From: an uncultured Eubacterium sp.
GTDB taxonomy: Bacteria; Bacillota; Clostridia; Lachnospirales; Lachnospiraceae
Assembly: GCA_904420085.1 (NCBI GenBank)
Contig: CAJFUA010000062.1
Span: forward strand, 1-47,033
Length of the DNA stretch: 47,033 nt
Reading direction: 5' to 3'
In this document: positions 1 to 7,845 of the stretch, piece after piece
How positions within the stretch are numbered: the first letter of the stretch is position 1
How the letters are laid out: every line of letters begins with the position of its first letter
Translations under genes and position numbers: made by a program
Notes under the pieces: model-generated
Told to the model about the DNA's origin: nothing
Seen by the model: the letters and a program-made list of their open reading frames with translations, nothing else
Database searches by the model: none

Positions 1-64
1 GTGGTTTTATTTTGATACCTATTTTTCAACCTGTATAAAATTTTCAATGTTCTTTAAATTAGCC

Positions 65-92
65 TTGACTTTTTATTTGCAGGCTATATAAA
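65..92 (+). promoter_or_regulatory. Candidate sigma-A promoter with no gene behind it
   Basis: TTGACT at 65-70 and TATAAA at 87-92 are separated by 16 bases. No plus-strand coding region follows until the ABC-F gene at 5727. The next element is the hairpin at 140-181, so a transcript would be about 90 nt. It could be a small RNA promoter or a chance match in AT-rich DNA. Confidence 0.3.
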
Positions 93-139
93 ACTATTTT
101 GTTATTTCCTGCATCTGATTATTTTTTGACACAATAATA

Positions 140-181
140 CCCATATACATTTTAAAACAAAAAGTCCAAAATGTATATGGG
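140..181. terminator. Stem-loop terminator downstream of the HAD gene
   Basis: A perfect 14-bp inverted repeat (140-153 with 168-181) has a 14-nt loop. On the plus strand it is followed by a T-rich tail (TTTCTTTTT). On the minus strand, where the HAD gene ends at 210, the tail is weaker. It probably works in both directions. Bases 1-64 hold no feature I can recognise. Confidence 0.6.
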
Positions 182-209
182 ATTTCTTTTTAAATAAATA
201 TGGTGTTTC

Positions 210-947
210 TTAATTAATGCTTGGGAGATTGGAAACATATTCCTTAAATACATTCCAGTTTCCTCTCTTGAAATCAGATATGTCCGTCTCTATATCATTG
301 ATTACATACCCGTCCATCAGAAATACATCAATTCCAAGTTTCTTTGCACACATATCTTCTTTGACATCATTTCCTACCATCAGACAGTCCTCCGGATCTT
401 TGTCTAAAATTTTCAGCAGGTATTTGTAATATTCCGGATTGGGTTTGGTAAAACATGAATTCTCATAAGAGGTCACTAAAGAAAAGTCCTCCGCTTTTAA
501 TCCTGCCCATGACAGGCGCTCCATGTTGGCAACTTCCGGAAAAATCGGATTTGTCGCTACCACCAGTTGATATCCCTTATTTTTTAATATAGTAATACAT
601 TCATCCACAGTATCTGAAGGATGGGAAATAAATCTTGCTACTGCAAAGTCATCTTTATAAAAGCGAATTAACTCTTTTTCCAACTTTCTTTTGGCCTTCG
701 TTTCCATTTTTCCATTACCGTCAGTCATGAAATTCTCAAACGCTTTCCAGAAACATTCTTCGTTTGTAATCATTCCATTGTTTTCTACCATGGCTTTCTG
801 ACCAATCCACAAACCGGCAATAATCTTTTCCGCATCATAGCCTGTGGATTCCAAGTGACTGCGTAACAGACCTATATATGTATCGGTAAATTCTTTTATA
901 TCCATCGGAAGCAGTGTTCCGTCTAAATCAAATAATACTGTGTTCAT
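210..947 (-). CDS. HAD-superfamily hydrolase (probable phosphatase)
   Basis: This is a 245-aa haloacid-dehalogenase-fold hydrolase, expected to cleave a small cytosolic phosphate ester; the substrate cannot be told from sequence. The N-terminal DLDGT (motif I nucleophile) begins at about residue 7. A helical cap follows. VVATNP is the motif II region, the Lys in TKPNPEYY is motif III, and VGNDVKEDM near residue 193 is motif IV. It starts 12 nt downstream of the yebC stop, so the two are probably co-transcribed, and a hairpin terminator follows at 140-181. No signal peptide or membrane segment is seen. The family is certain; the role is unknown. Confidence 0.88.
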   Translation of the reverse strand: MNTVLFDLDGTLLPMDIKEFTDTYIGLLRSHLESTGYDAEKIIAGLWIGQKAMVENNGMITNEECFWKAFENFMTDGNGKMETKAKRKLEKELIRFYKDDFAVARFISHPSDTVDECITILKNKGYQLVVATNPIFPEVANMERLSWAGLKAEDFSLVTSYENSCFTKPNPEYYKYLLKILDKDPEDCLMVGNDVKEDMCAKKLGIDVFLMDGYVINDIETDISDFKRGNWNVFKEYVSNLPSIN

Positions 948-959
948 TCATCTTCAGTC

Positions 960-1688
960 CTATTCATCCCAGTTGTGGTAAACCTGTTGTACATCCTCGT
1001 CTTCATCTAATCTGTCAATAATAATGTTCATCTTTTTAATGGCTTCCTCATCTGTTAATGTAACATAATTCTGAGGAATCATGGTAACTTCCGCCTGTGC
1101 CATTGGGATTCCGGCGTTTTCTAACGTTTCCCGCACAGCGCTGAATTCTGCCGGTCCCGTCACGATTTCAAAACTGTCCTCTTCTTCGGAAAAATCTTCA
1201 GCACCTGCATCCAGTGCTGTCATCATCAGTTCATCGGCATCCATCTGACACTCTTCTTTGTCAATAATAATCTGTCCTTTCTCATCAAACATATAGGATA
1301 CACAGCCCTGCGCTCCAACATTTCCGCCACCTTTGGTAAAACAGTTTCTTACATTGGCTGCCGTTCTGTTTCTATTATCTGTCAAGGCATCAACGATAAT
1401 AGCCGTTCCGTTTGGTCCGTATCCCTCATATCTTACAGACTCATAATTGATTGCACTGGCGTTGCCTGCCGCTTTTTTGATACCTCTCTCTATCGTATCA
1501 TTGGGCATATTGTTTGCTTTTGCTTTGGCAATTACGTCACGCAGCTTACTGTTATTATCCGGGTCTGCGCCGCCCTCTTTGACTGCCACGGCAATTTCTT
1601 TACCAATAATGGTAAAAAGTTTACCTTTTGCGGCATCGTTTTTTTCCTTCTTATGTTTTATATTCGCAAATTTTGAATGTCCTGACAT
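960..1688 (-). CDS. yebC: YebC/PmpR-TACO1 family protein
   Basis: This 242-aa protein has the expected family length. It opens with the hallmark MSGHSKFANIKHKK and contains the conserved NNMPNDTIERGIKKAAG and YEGYGPNG segments, with an acidic C-terminal domain. Members are described either as DNA-binding regulators or, more recently, as ribosome-associated factors that ease translation of difficult motifs; the sequence does not decide between them. It has its own candidate promoter at 1733-1761, starts with a clear AAAGGAGTG site, and is followed closely by the HAD gene. It lies downstream of mazF, separated by 84 nt. Confidence 0.95.
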   Translation of the reverse strand: MSGHSKFANIKHKKEKNDAAKGKLFTIIGKEIAVAVKEGGADPDNNSKLRDVIAKAKANNMPNDTIERGIKKAAGNASAINYESVRYEGYGPNGTAIIVDALTDNRNRTAANVRNCFTKGGGNVGAQGCVSYMFDEKGQIIIDKEECQMDADELMMTALDAGAEDFSEEEDSFEIVTGPAEFSAVRETLENAGIPMAQAEVTMIPQNYVTLTDEEAIKKMNIIIDRLDEDEDVQQVYHNWDE

Positions 1689-1732
1689 AAACTTTCACTC
1701 CTTTGTAGTTTCTTCTTTTTTACGTAACTTAA

Positions 1733-1761
1733 AGTTTATCATTTTATATTTTAATAGTCAA
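1733..1761 (-). promoter_or_regulatory. Candidate yebC promoter
   Basis: Read on the minus strand, TTGACT (1756-1761) is followed after 17 nt by TAAACT (1733-1738), about 45 nt upstream of the yebC start. The same -10 hexamer appears in the trp and tyrA promoters of this window. Confidence 0.5.
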
Positions 1762-1772
1762 CTTCACATGCC

Positions 1773-2120
1773 TTATGTATTTAGTTCTAAGCTTATGCAA
1801 AGTGCTTTATCTACAGTCTTTAACATTTCATCATCCAGATGGCATACCTTATCTTTCAATCTCTGCTTATCAATGGTTCTGAGCTGTTCCAACAGTATGA
1901 CCGAATCTTTAATGATATCGCATTTATTTTTATCAATTTTAATATGTGTAGGAAGTTTTGCCTTGGTCATCCGACTGGTAATTGCCGCTACGATGACTGT
2001 TGGACTGTGGCGGTTTCCCGTGTCATTCTGAATAATGAGAACCGGTCTGATTCCCCCCTGTTCCGAGCCGATGACCGGCCTTAAATCAGCATAGTATATG
2101 TCTCCTCGTCTAATAATCAT
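1773..2120 (-). CDS. mazF: MazF/PemK-family endoribonuclease toxin (EndoA-like), no antitoxin seen
   Basis: With the start at 2120 the protein has 115 aa, the normal size of Bacillus EndoA/MazF. That ATG has a GGAGTG ribosome site 4 nt upstream; the longer frame reaching 2183 has none. The fold signature is complete: [10 protein letters not shown] at the N-terminus, [14 protein letters not shown] with the catalytic Arg, and VAAITS with the catalytic Thr. MazF enzymes cut mRNA at short motifs and are normally held by MazE. Here the gene follows alr with only 68 nt between, too little for a mazE gene. The alr-mazF neighbourhood is conserved in Firmicutes, but mazE usually sits between them. The antitoxin may be encoded elsewhere, or the enzyme may be restrained in another way. 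Confidence 0.9.
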   Translation of the reverse strand: MIIRRGDIYYADLRPVIGSEQGGIRPVLIIQNDTGNRHSPTVIVAAITSRMTKAKLPTHIKIDKNKCDIIKDSVILLEQLRTIDKQRLKDKVCHLDDEMLKTVDKALCISLELNT

Positions 2121-2188
2121 TTTCACACTCCAATTTGTTTTTCTAATAACTATATTATTCCACCTTTTGGAATGTGTATTCAATCAGA

Positions 2189-3373
2189 CTAAATATTTAT
2201 TTCATAATCATCATTATAATAGTCTTTTGTACCCACGATTTCACCGTTCTTTATGTACACCCGGGGGATTCTTTTTCCTAAATCACATACAAATTCATAA
2301 TTAAAGACGTCTGCCTGCTCTGACAATTCATCAATTAAAATTTCTTCCCTGCCGTCTTTGCCGATTAACGTAACCAGATCTCCTACATGGATGTCCATTC
2401 CCGTCACATCCACCATAAACTGGTCCATGCATACACGTCCCACAATGGGCGCTTTTTGTCCGTGAATCAGCACATATCCCTGATTGCTCAGATTTCGTGG
2501 ATAACCGTCTCCATATCCTATGGGGATAGTAGCAATTTTCATGTTATGCTCTGCGATGAATGTATGTCCATAACTGATTCCCGTACCTGCCTCAATCTCT
2601 TTTACGTGAACCACATGGCTGTAGATACTCATGGCCTGTTCCAATTTCATCGCTTCGTGATTCATTTCCTCGGACGGATAAAGTCCGTACATGGAAATGC
2701 CCGCCCTTGCCAGATTCATGGATGTTTCTGACATTTCCATCATTGCGGCGCTGTTGGCACACTGATGGATTGGAATCTGTACACCCAAATCTTCCAGTTG
2801 CTTAATAAAACTGCAAAATTTTTCAAACTGCTTTTTGGCGGAAGTCTTATCTTTTTCATCTGCTCTTGCAAAATGAGTAAATATGGACCGGATATGGATT
2901 TTAGGCAGCGAACGGATGGCTGCAATCTCCTCGGCTGACTTATCGCTTGGAATATAGCCGATTCTGCTCATTCCCGTATCTACGGCAATGTTAATATCCA
3001 CATCCATATTCAGTTTCACGGCAGTCTCTGAAAGTTTCTCTGCATCTTCCATACGGAAAACTGCCGGTATCATCTTCTCTCTGATTACCATTTCATAGGT
3101 GGTCTCCGGCACATATCCTAAAAGAAAAACAGGTTTTGTAATCCCATGGCGTCTGAGATTATGTCCTTCGTCTGCCGTAGCTACTGCAAAACCATAACAG
3201 ATATCATCCAGTGCCTTTGCCACAGGTACGGCACCATGACCATACCCGTCCGTCTTGATGACGGCAAGCACACCTGTATCTTTATGAATATTCTTTTTCA
3301 AACATTCCACATTTCTATAGATTTTATCCAAATCAATGGCAGCATATCCTCGAAAATATTTGTCTAATTCCAT
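2189..3373 (-). CDS. alr: Alanine racemase
   Basis: This PLP enzyme interconverts L- and D-alanine and supplies D-Ala for peptidoglycan and teichoic acids. At 394 aa it has the usual length. The start at 3373 (MELDKYF) follows AGGAGA; the in-frame Met at 3415 lies inside the end of the nnr gene. The PLP lysine is K40 in AVIKTDGYGHG, where most family members have K-A-D-A-Y-G. The second catalytic base region is GTGISYGHTF, and the C-terminal beta domain contains GRVCMDQFMVDVT. It starts 25 nt after nnr and precedes mazF, so it belongs to the rex-led operon and may be read under Rex control. Confidence 0.97.
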   Translation of the reverse strand: MELDKYFRGYAAIDLDKIYRNVECLKKNIHKDTGVLAVIKTDGYGHGAVPVAKALDDICYGFAVATADEGHNLRRHGITKPVFLLGYVPETTYEMVIREKMIPAVFRMEDAEKLSETAVKLNMDVDINIAVDTGMSRIGYIPSDKSAEEIAAIRSLPKIHIRSIFTHFARADEKDKTSAKKQFEKFCSFIKQLEDLGVQIPIHQCANSAAMMEMSETSMNLARAGISMYGLYPSEEMNHEAMKLEQAMSIYSHVVHVKEIEAGTGISYGHTFIAEHNMKIATIPIGYGDGYPRNLSNQGYVLIHGQKAPIVGRVCMDQFMVDVTGMDIHVGDLVTLIGKDGREEILIDELSEQADVFNYEFVCDLGKRIPRVYIKNGEIVGTKDYYNDDYEINI

Positions 3374-3398
3374 TTGTTCTCCTTTAGCAGTATAATTT

Positions 3399-4883
3399 TT
3401 ATTCCGTTTTTCCATAATATTTTACGGCTTCTCCAATCTTTCTGACAATATCTCCCGCCATCATACTCTCTTTACTCAGCTCTTCGGCTGCCAGATCTCC
3501 GGCAATTCCGTGAATAAAAGGTCCCAGCACGGAAGCATTATCAGACCCGGCTTTCATTCCCAGCAATGCCGCGATAATGCCTGTTAGCACATCACCACTG
3601 CCTGCAGTCGCCATTCCGCTGTTTCCTGTAAGATTGATAAATGTTCCCTCATTGTTCACAATAACTGTCCGTGCATCTTTTAACACCACGGAAACACCAT
3701 ATTTGTAATTTGCCTTCCTGGCATATTGAATCAGATGTTCTGCAACTTCCTCCACGGAAACTGCCATAAATCTGCTCATTTCTCCAAGATGAGGTGTTAT
3801 AATTACATTTTTGTGCAGTTTATTTTTTATTTCATTCTTTCGGGAAATGGTGTTAATTCCGTCAGCATCCAGCACGGTTGGAAGTTTCGTTTCCAAAACC
3901 TTTTCAACAATTTTCGTCTGAAGTTCTCCTGTTCCCAATCCTGGCCCTACTGCAATTACATCACTCCAATGAATACATGCTTCCAATGATTTCATATCAA
4001 ATTTTTCAGCACTGTATGTATTAATCATAGCCTCCGGAATCAGTCTGCCGATAACTCCTCTGTTATTTTCATGGGTAAATACCCGCACCATTCCTGCACC
4101 GGTTTTAAAGGCGGCAAGCGCTGACAATACTGCCGCTCCCGAAATATCCCTGCTTCCTGCAATAATCAGCACTTTCCCGTAAGTTCCTTTGTTCGAATAA
4201 TTTTTTCTTTGAGGAATTTTTCCCAAATCATCCTGACAGGCATATTGAATGGTATTGTCACTACTTCCTTCTCCCACGAATCCGATATCAGCCACAATCA
4301 CCTTACCGCAGTAATCTGCTCCCGGATATAATACCGTGCCTACTTTATGATAGCCAAAAGTAACCGTGTAATCCGCCTTCACGGCAATTCCACAGACTCT
4401 CCCCGTATCTGCGTCAATACCTGATGGAATATCCACCGCATAAACCTTTGCCTTTGCCTGATTTATCTGACTGATCATCTCTTTATAAGCCCCGGTAATC
4501 TCTCTCGAAAGTCCCACTCCGAACAGAGCATCCACAATAATATCACAAGGTGTAAGTTCAGAAGTAATCTTTATTCCCAGATTAAATATAATATGATACT
4601 GGGTCTTAAAATCCTCTGTGGCATTTTCTATATTCCCTAAAACACAAATACAGGTGTCATACCCTTTCAGGTGTAACATCCTGCATAATGCCAAGCCGTC
4701 AGCACCATTATTTCCCGTTCCGCAGACAACAAGCACTGACTTATCTTTTGATTCGTTTTCCATCATCAGAGAAGCCACACTCAGCGCCGCTCTCTCCATC
4801 AGTACAATCCCCGGTATACCAATGTTGTTGATTGTATCGGCATCCACCGCTTTCATTTGCTTTCCCGTAAGAATCTGTTTCAT
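3399..4883 (-). CDS. nnr: Bifunctional NAD(P)H-hydrate epimerase / ADP-dependent NAD(P)H-hydrate dehydratase
   Basis: This two-domain enzyme repairs hydrated NADH and NADPH (NAD(P)HX) in the cytosol. The N-terminal half is the YjeF_N epimerase, with VVCGTGNNGADGL near residue 54 and VDIPSGIDADTG. The C-terminal half is the ribokinase-like dehydratase, with VGPGLGTGE, TPHLGEMSRF and AGSGDVLTGI. Length is 494 aa from the start at 4883, chosen because AGGAG lies about 7 nt upstream; the ATG two codons earlier is too close to that site. It starts 13 nt after rex. A cofactor-repair gene behind an NADH-sensing repressor fits functionally. Confidence 0.95.
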   Translation of the reverse strand: MKQILTGKQMKAVDADTINNIGIPGIVLMERAALSVASLMMENESKDKSVLVVCGTGNNGADGLALCRMLHLKGYDTCICVLGNIENATEDFKTQYHIIFNLGIKITSELTPCDIIVDALFGVGLSREITGAYKEMISQINQAKAKVYAVDIPSGIDADTGRVCGIAVKADYTVTFGYHKVGTVLYPGADYCGKVIVADIGFVGEGSSDNTIQYACQDDLGKIPQRKNYSNKGTYGKVLIIAGSRDISGAAVLSALAAFKTGAGMVRVFTHENNRGVIGRLIPEAMINTYSAEKFDMKSLEACIHWSDVIAVGPGLGTGELQTKIVEKVLETKLPTVLDADGINTISRKNEIKNKLHKNVIITPHLGEMSRFMAVSVEEVAEHLIQYARKANYKYGVSVVLKDARTVIVNNEGTFINLTGNSGMATAGSGDVLTGIIAALLGMKAGSDNASVLGPFIHGIAGDLAAEELSKESMMAGDIVRKIGEAVKYYGKTE

Positions 4884-4896
4884 TGGCATCTCCTAT

Positions 4897-5535
4897 CTAT
4901 TCTTCATTATGATTCCGCTTCTCAGAAATTCTGTATGTCAATTTCATAAGGCTTTCTGATAAGTGAACGTTTTCCACGATAATGTCACCGGAAATCTTCA
5001 AATCCGTATGTGCAAAATTCCAGAATGCCTTAATGCCACAGGCTACCAATTTCTCCGCAATCTCTCTGGCAGGTTCCTTCGGCAATGTCAGAGCCACAAT
5101 CTCCACCTGATTTTCTTTCACATAGTCATACAGACATTCAATATCCATAATTTCTGCATCCGATGTTTTTGTTCCTATCAGATTTGGATTTTTATCAAAC
5201 AATGCTGTAATCTGAAACCCTCTGTTTTTAAAATTTCCATAATTGGCAATCGCCTGTCCCAAATTACCTGCTCCTACAATAACCATTTTATGAGGAGTAT
5301 CCAGTCCCAGTAACTTTCCTATTTCGTCATAAAGATATTGGACATTGTATCCATATCCCTGCTGTCCGAATCCTCCGAAATTATTTAAGTCCTGACGTAT
5401 CTGGGAGGCAGTAACATTCATCATTTCACTTAACTCCTTGGAGGAAACACGCTCGATTTTCTGGGTTCTCAGTTCATCTAAATATCTGTAGTATCTTGGC
5501 AGTCTGGAAATCACTGCTTTTGAAATTTTATTCAT
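4897..5535 (-). CDS. rex: Redox-sensing transcriptional repressor Rex
   Basis: Rex is a homodimeric repressor that binds operators when the NADH/NAD+ ratio is low and lets go when NADH is high, so controlling fermentation and redox genes. The 212-aa protein has an N-terminal winged helix (SKAVISRLPRYYRYL, then MMNVTASQIRQDLNNFGGFGQQGYGY) and a C-terminal Rossmann domain with VIVGAGNLGQAI. The domain-swapped C-terminal helix is also present. The ATG at 5535 is preferred over a TTG at 5541 because AGGAGT overlaps the TTG. The promoter and operator at 5565-5604 indicate autoregulation. In Bacillus subtilis rex lies beside the ABC-F gene ydiF; here the two are divergent. Confidence 0.97.
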   Translation of the reverse strand: MNKISKAVISRLPRYYRYLDELRTQKIERVSSKELSEMMNVTASQIRQDLNNFGGFGQQGYGYNVQYLYDEIGKLLGLDTPHKMVIVGAGNLGQAIANYGNFKNRGFQITALFDKNPNLIGTKTSDAEIMDIECLYDYVKENQVEIVALTLPKEPAREIAEKLVACGIKAFWNFAHTDLKISGDIIVENVHLSESLMKLTYRISEKRNHNEE

Positions 5536-5564
5536 TGCCAACTCCTATTTTATATACTGTCTTA

Positions 5565-5593
5565 ATTATAAGTACAATCGGATAGATTGTCAA
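5565..5593 (-). promoter_or_regulatory. Consensus sigma-A promoter of the rex operon
   Basis: On the minus strand the sequence reads TTGACA (5588-5593), 17 nt, TATAAT (5565-5570), which matches both hexamers exactly. It lies about 30 nt upstream of the rex start codon and its -35 box lies inside the Rex operator. Confidence 0.88.
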
Positions 5594-5604
5594 ATAATTA
5601 TCAA
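5587..5604. promoter_or_regulatory. Rex operator (ROP)
   Basis: TTGTCAAATAATTATCAA fits the clostridial Rex consensus TTGTTAA-N4-TTAACAA with one mismatch in each half. It covers the -35 box of the rex promoter. It also begins at a possible plus-strand -35 (TTGTCA 5587-5592, 18 nt, TATTGT 5611-5616) for the ABC-F gene. One Rex dimer could therefore repress both directions. Confidence 0.82.
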
Positions 5605-5649
5605 ACTTTCTATTGTTTCAAATTCCTTGATTTTATGGTAGACTAATGA

Positions 5650-5693
5650 TTGTCCGCCGTCTGTTTCAAATAAACCATACAGACCGCAGACAA
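5650..5693 (+). promoter_or_regulatory. Leader hairpin upstream of the ABC-F gene
   Basis: Arms 5650-5664 and 5679-5693 pair at 13 of 15 positions around a 14-nt loop, ending 33 nt before the ABC-F start codon. No T-run follows, so it is not a simple terminator. It may stabilise the message or affect initiation. Leaders of some antibiotic-resistance ABC-F genes act as attenuators, but nothing here shows that. Confidence 0.45.
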
Positions 5694-5726
5694 TACTTCA
5701 AATATAACAAATCAGGGAGGAAATTC

Positions 5727-7640
5727 ATGATACTTTCATGTAATCATATCAGTAAATCCTATGGCGTTGATCCAATTCTTCATGACTGTTCTTTTTTTGT
5801 GAACGATAATGAAAAGGCTGCCATTGTGGGAAATAACGGCACCGGCAAATCAACGATGATGAAAATTATTATGGGAGAGTTAAGTGCCGATGAAGGTACT
5901 GTCACTCTTTCCAAAGATAAAACCATCGGCTATCTGGCACAGTATCAGGATTTAAGTTCTCACAATTCCATCTATGATGAGGTAAAATCAGTAAAACAGA
6001 ATCTGATTGATATGGAAACCCGTCTGATGGAATATGAAAAGCAGATGTCCCATGTAACCGGAGATGAATTGTCAAAACTGATGGAAGCATATACGAATTT
6101 AGAACATCGTTTTCAGCTTTTAAACGGCTATTCCTATAAAAGTGAAATTGAGGGTGTCATTAAAGGACTTGGTTTTACGGAGGATGATTTCCACAAGCAG
6201 ATTGGCACACTGTCCGGCGGACAGAAAACCCGGGTGGCATTGTGTAAATTACTGTTGGAAAAGCCGGACATTATTATGCTGGACGAACCTACCAACCATC
6301 TGGACTTAAACTCTATCAAATGGCTGGAAAATTACCTGTTAAACTACAACGGTGCAGTTCTTGTGGTTGCTCATGACCGGTATTTTCTGGATAAAATCGT
6401 AACGAAAGTCATTGAAATTGAAAATCATAAATGTCATGTATATGACGGCAACTACTCCGCTTTTGCCGTGAAGAAAAAAGAGATGCGTCAGGCACAGATG
6501 AATCTTTATTTGAAACAGCAAAGTGAAATAAAGCATCAGGAAGAGGTCATTGCACGGCTTCGCTCTTACAAACAGGAAAAATTCTATAAGCGTGCGGAAA
6601 GCCGCGAAAAAAAATTGGAGAAAATGGACATAATTGAAAAACCTTTGGAAATTCAGGACAATATGATCATTTCCCTTGAACCGGATATTGTCAGCGGCAA
6701 TGATGTACTATCGGTAGAGAATTTAAGCAAAACCTACAACACCACTCTTTTTTCCAATCTCAGTTTTGAAATAAAGCGTGGCGAACATGTGGCGCTGATC
6801 GGTGATAACGGAACCGGAAAGACCACTATTTTAAAAATCATTAACAATTTGGCAGATGCCGATACGGGAACCATCCGTCTTGGAACCAATGTACATATCG
6901 GTTACTACGATCAGGAGCATCACAATCTGTCTGACAATAATACACTGTTTGAGGAAATTGCCGACGCCTACCCTGACATGACAAACACAAAAATCAGAAA
7001 CACCCTGGCGGCATTTATGTTTACCGGTGATGATGTATTCAAACGTGTCTCGGATTTAAGCGGTGGCGAGAAAGGCAGATTATCGCTGGCAAAACTGATG
7101 CTTTCCGAAGCCAATCTGATTATTTTGGACGAGCCTACCAACCATCTGGACATGACTTCCAAGGAAATTTTGGAAAATGCTATCAACAATTATACCGGAA
7201 CTGTATTGTATGTGTCCCATGACCGATATTTCATTAATCAGACTGCCGGAAGGATTCTGGAACTGACCAACACAAAACTGATTAATTATCTGGGAAATTA
7301 TGATTATTATGAGGAGAAAAAAGAGGAACTTACTGCCACTTTTGCTCCTGAAACCATCAAAGAGAAAGAAACCAAAACGATTTCTAATAATAAACAGGAA
7401 TATTTGGAAAGGAAGGCGGAAGCCGCAAGGATTCGAAAATTGAAAAATGATATTTCGAAAGTTGAAGAACAAATCAAAAAGTATGAGGACAGGCTGAATG
7501 AATTGGACAAGTTGCTGGCGGACCCACAGATTGCCACCAACTCTGCCAAATTAAATGAAATCAGCAGCGAACAAAATCAAATCAGCGAAACTTTAGATGA
7601 TTTAATGCAGGAATGGGAAGTTCTGTCCGACCAGTTATAA
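5727..7640 (+). CDS. ABC-F family ATPase (YdiF/Uup-like, ribosome-associated)
   Basis: ABC-F proteins have two ATPase domains and no membrane domain; they act on the ribosome as translation factors or antibiotic-protection proteins. This 637-aa protein has Walker A GNNGTGKST, signature LSGGQKTRV and Walker B IIMLDEPTNHLD in the first domain. The second domain has GDNGTGKTT, LSGGEKGRLS and LIILDEPTNHLD. A charged helical linker lies between them, rich in Lys, Gln and Glu (around residues 250-320). The C-terminus is a Uup-type coiled coil. The start at 5727 (MILSCNHISKSYG) has GGGAGG upstream; the frame is open further upstream but without a ribosome site. Orthology with B. subtilis YdiF is suggested by the rex neighbour. 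Resistance cannot be inferred from sequence alone. Confidence 0.94.
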   Translation: MILSCNHISKSYGVDPILHDCSFFVNDNEKAAIVGNNGTGKSTMMKIIMGELSADEGTVTLSKDKTIGYLAQYQDLSSHNSIYDEVKSVKQNLIDMETRLMEYEKQMSHVTGDELSKLMEAYTNLEHRFQLLNGYSYKSEIEGVIKGLGFTEDDFHKQIGTLSGGQKTRVALCKLLLEKPDIIMLDEPTNHLDLNSIKWLENYLLNYNGAVLVVAHDRYFLDKIVTKVIEIENHKCHVYDGNYSAFAVKKKEMRQAQMNLYLKQQSEIKHQEEVIARLRSYKQEKFYKRAESREKKLEKMDIIEKPLEIQDNMIISLEPDIVSGNDVLSVENLSKTYNTTLFSNLSFEIKRGEHVALIGDNGTGKTTILKIINNLADADTGTIRLGTNVHIGYYDQEHHNLSDNNTLFEEIADAYPDMTNTKIRNTLAAFMFTGDDVFKRVSDLSGGEKGRLSLAKLMLSEANLIILDEPTNHLDMTSKEILENAINNYTGTVLYVSHDRYFINQTAGRILELTNTKLINYLGNYDYYEEKKEELTATFAPETIKEKETKTISNNKQEYLERKAEAARIRKLKNDISKVEEQIKKYEDRLNELDKLLADPQIATNSAKLNEISSEQNQISETLDDLMQEWEVLSDQL

Positions 7641-7710
7641 AACCTGTCGGACTGACATTGATGCAAGAGACCGGTCATTTCATTTTCATCGATAAATCAT
7701 GGAGATTTTA

Positions 7711-7739
7711 TTGTATTTTAGAGCATTTTATCTTATACT
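7711..7739 (+). promoter_or_regulatory. Candidate arcC promoter
   Basis: TTGTAT (7711-7716), 17 nt, TATACT (7734-7739) lies about 107 nt before the arcC start. The leader between contains two short inverted repeats, including a CCCTCTTAT / ATAAGGGG stem shortly before the ribosome site. Confidence 0.6.
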
Positions 7740-7845
7740 GAATATATGTTTTCATGGAAAATTGCAATATATACCATGAATTTACGGTTTTATGAATATC
7801 CCTCTTATCATAAGGGGCAATACAGAGTTATAAGGAGACAGAATT

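Noticed and set aside
1447..2031. 194-codon open frame on the plus strand over yebC and mazF
   Set aside because: It runs across the antisense of two recognised genes and their gap and shows no domain or ribosome site.
2121..2188. Possible mazE antitoxin between alr and mazF
   Set aside because: There are only 68 nt and no frame of useful length; a MazE needs about 70-80 codons.
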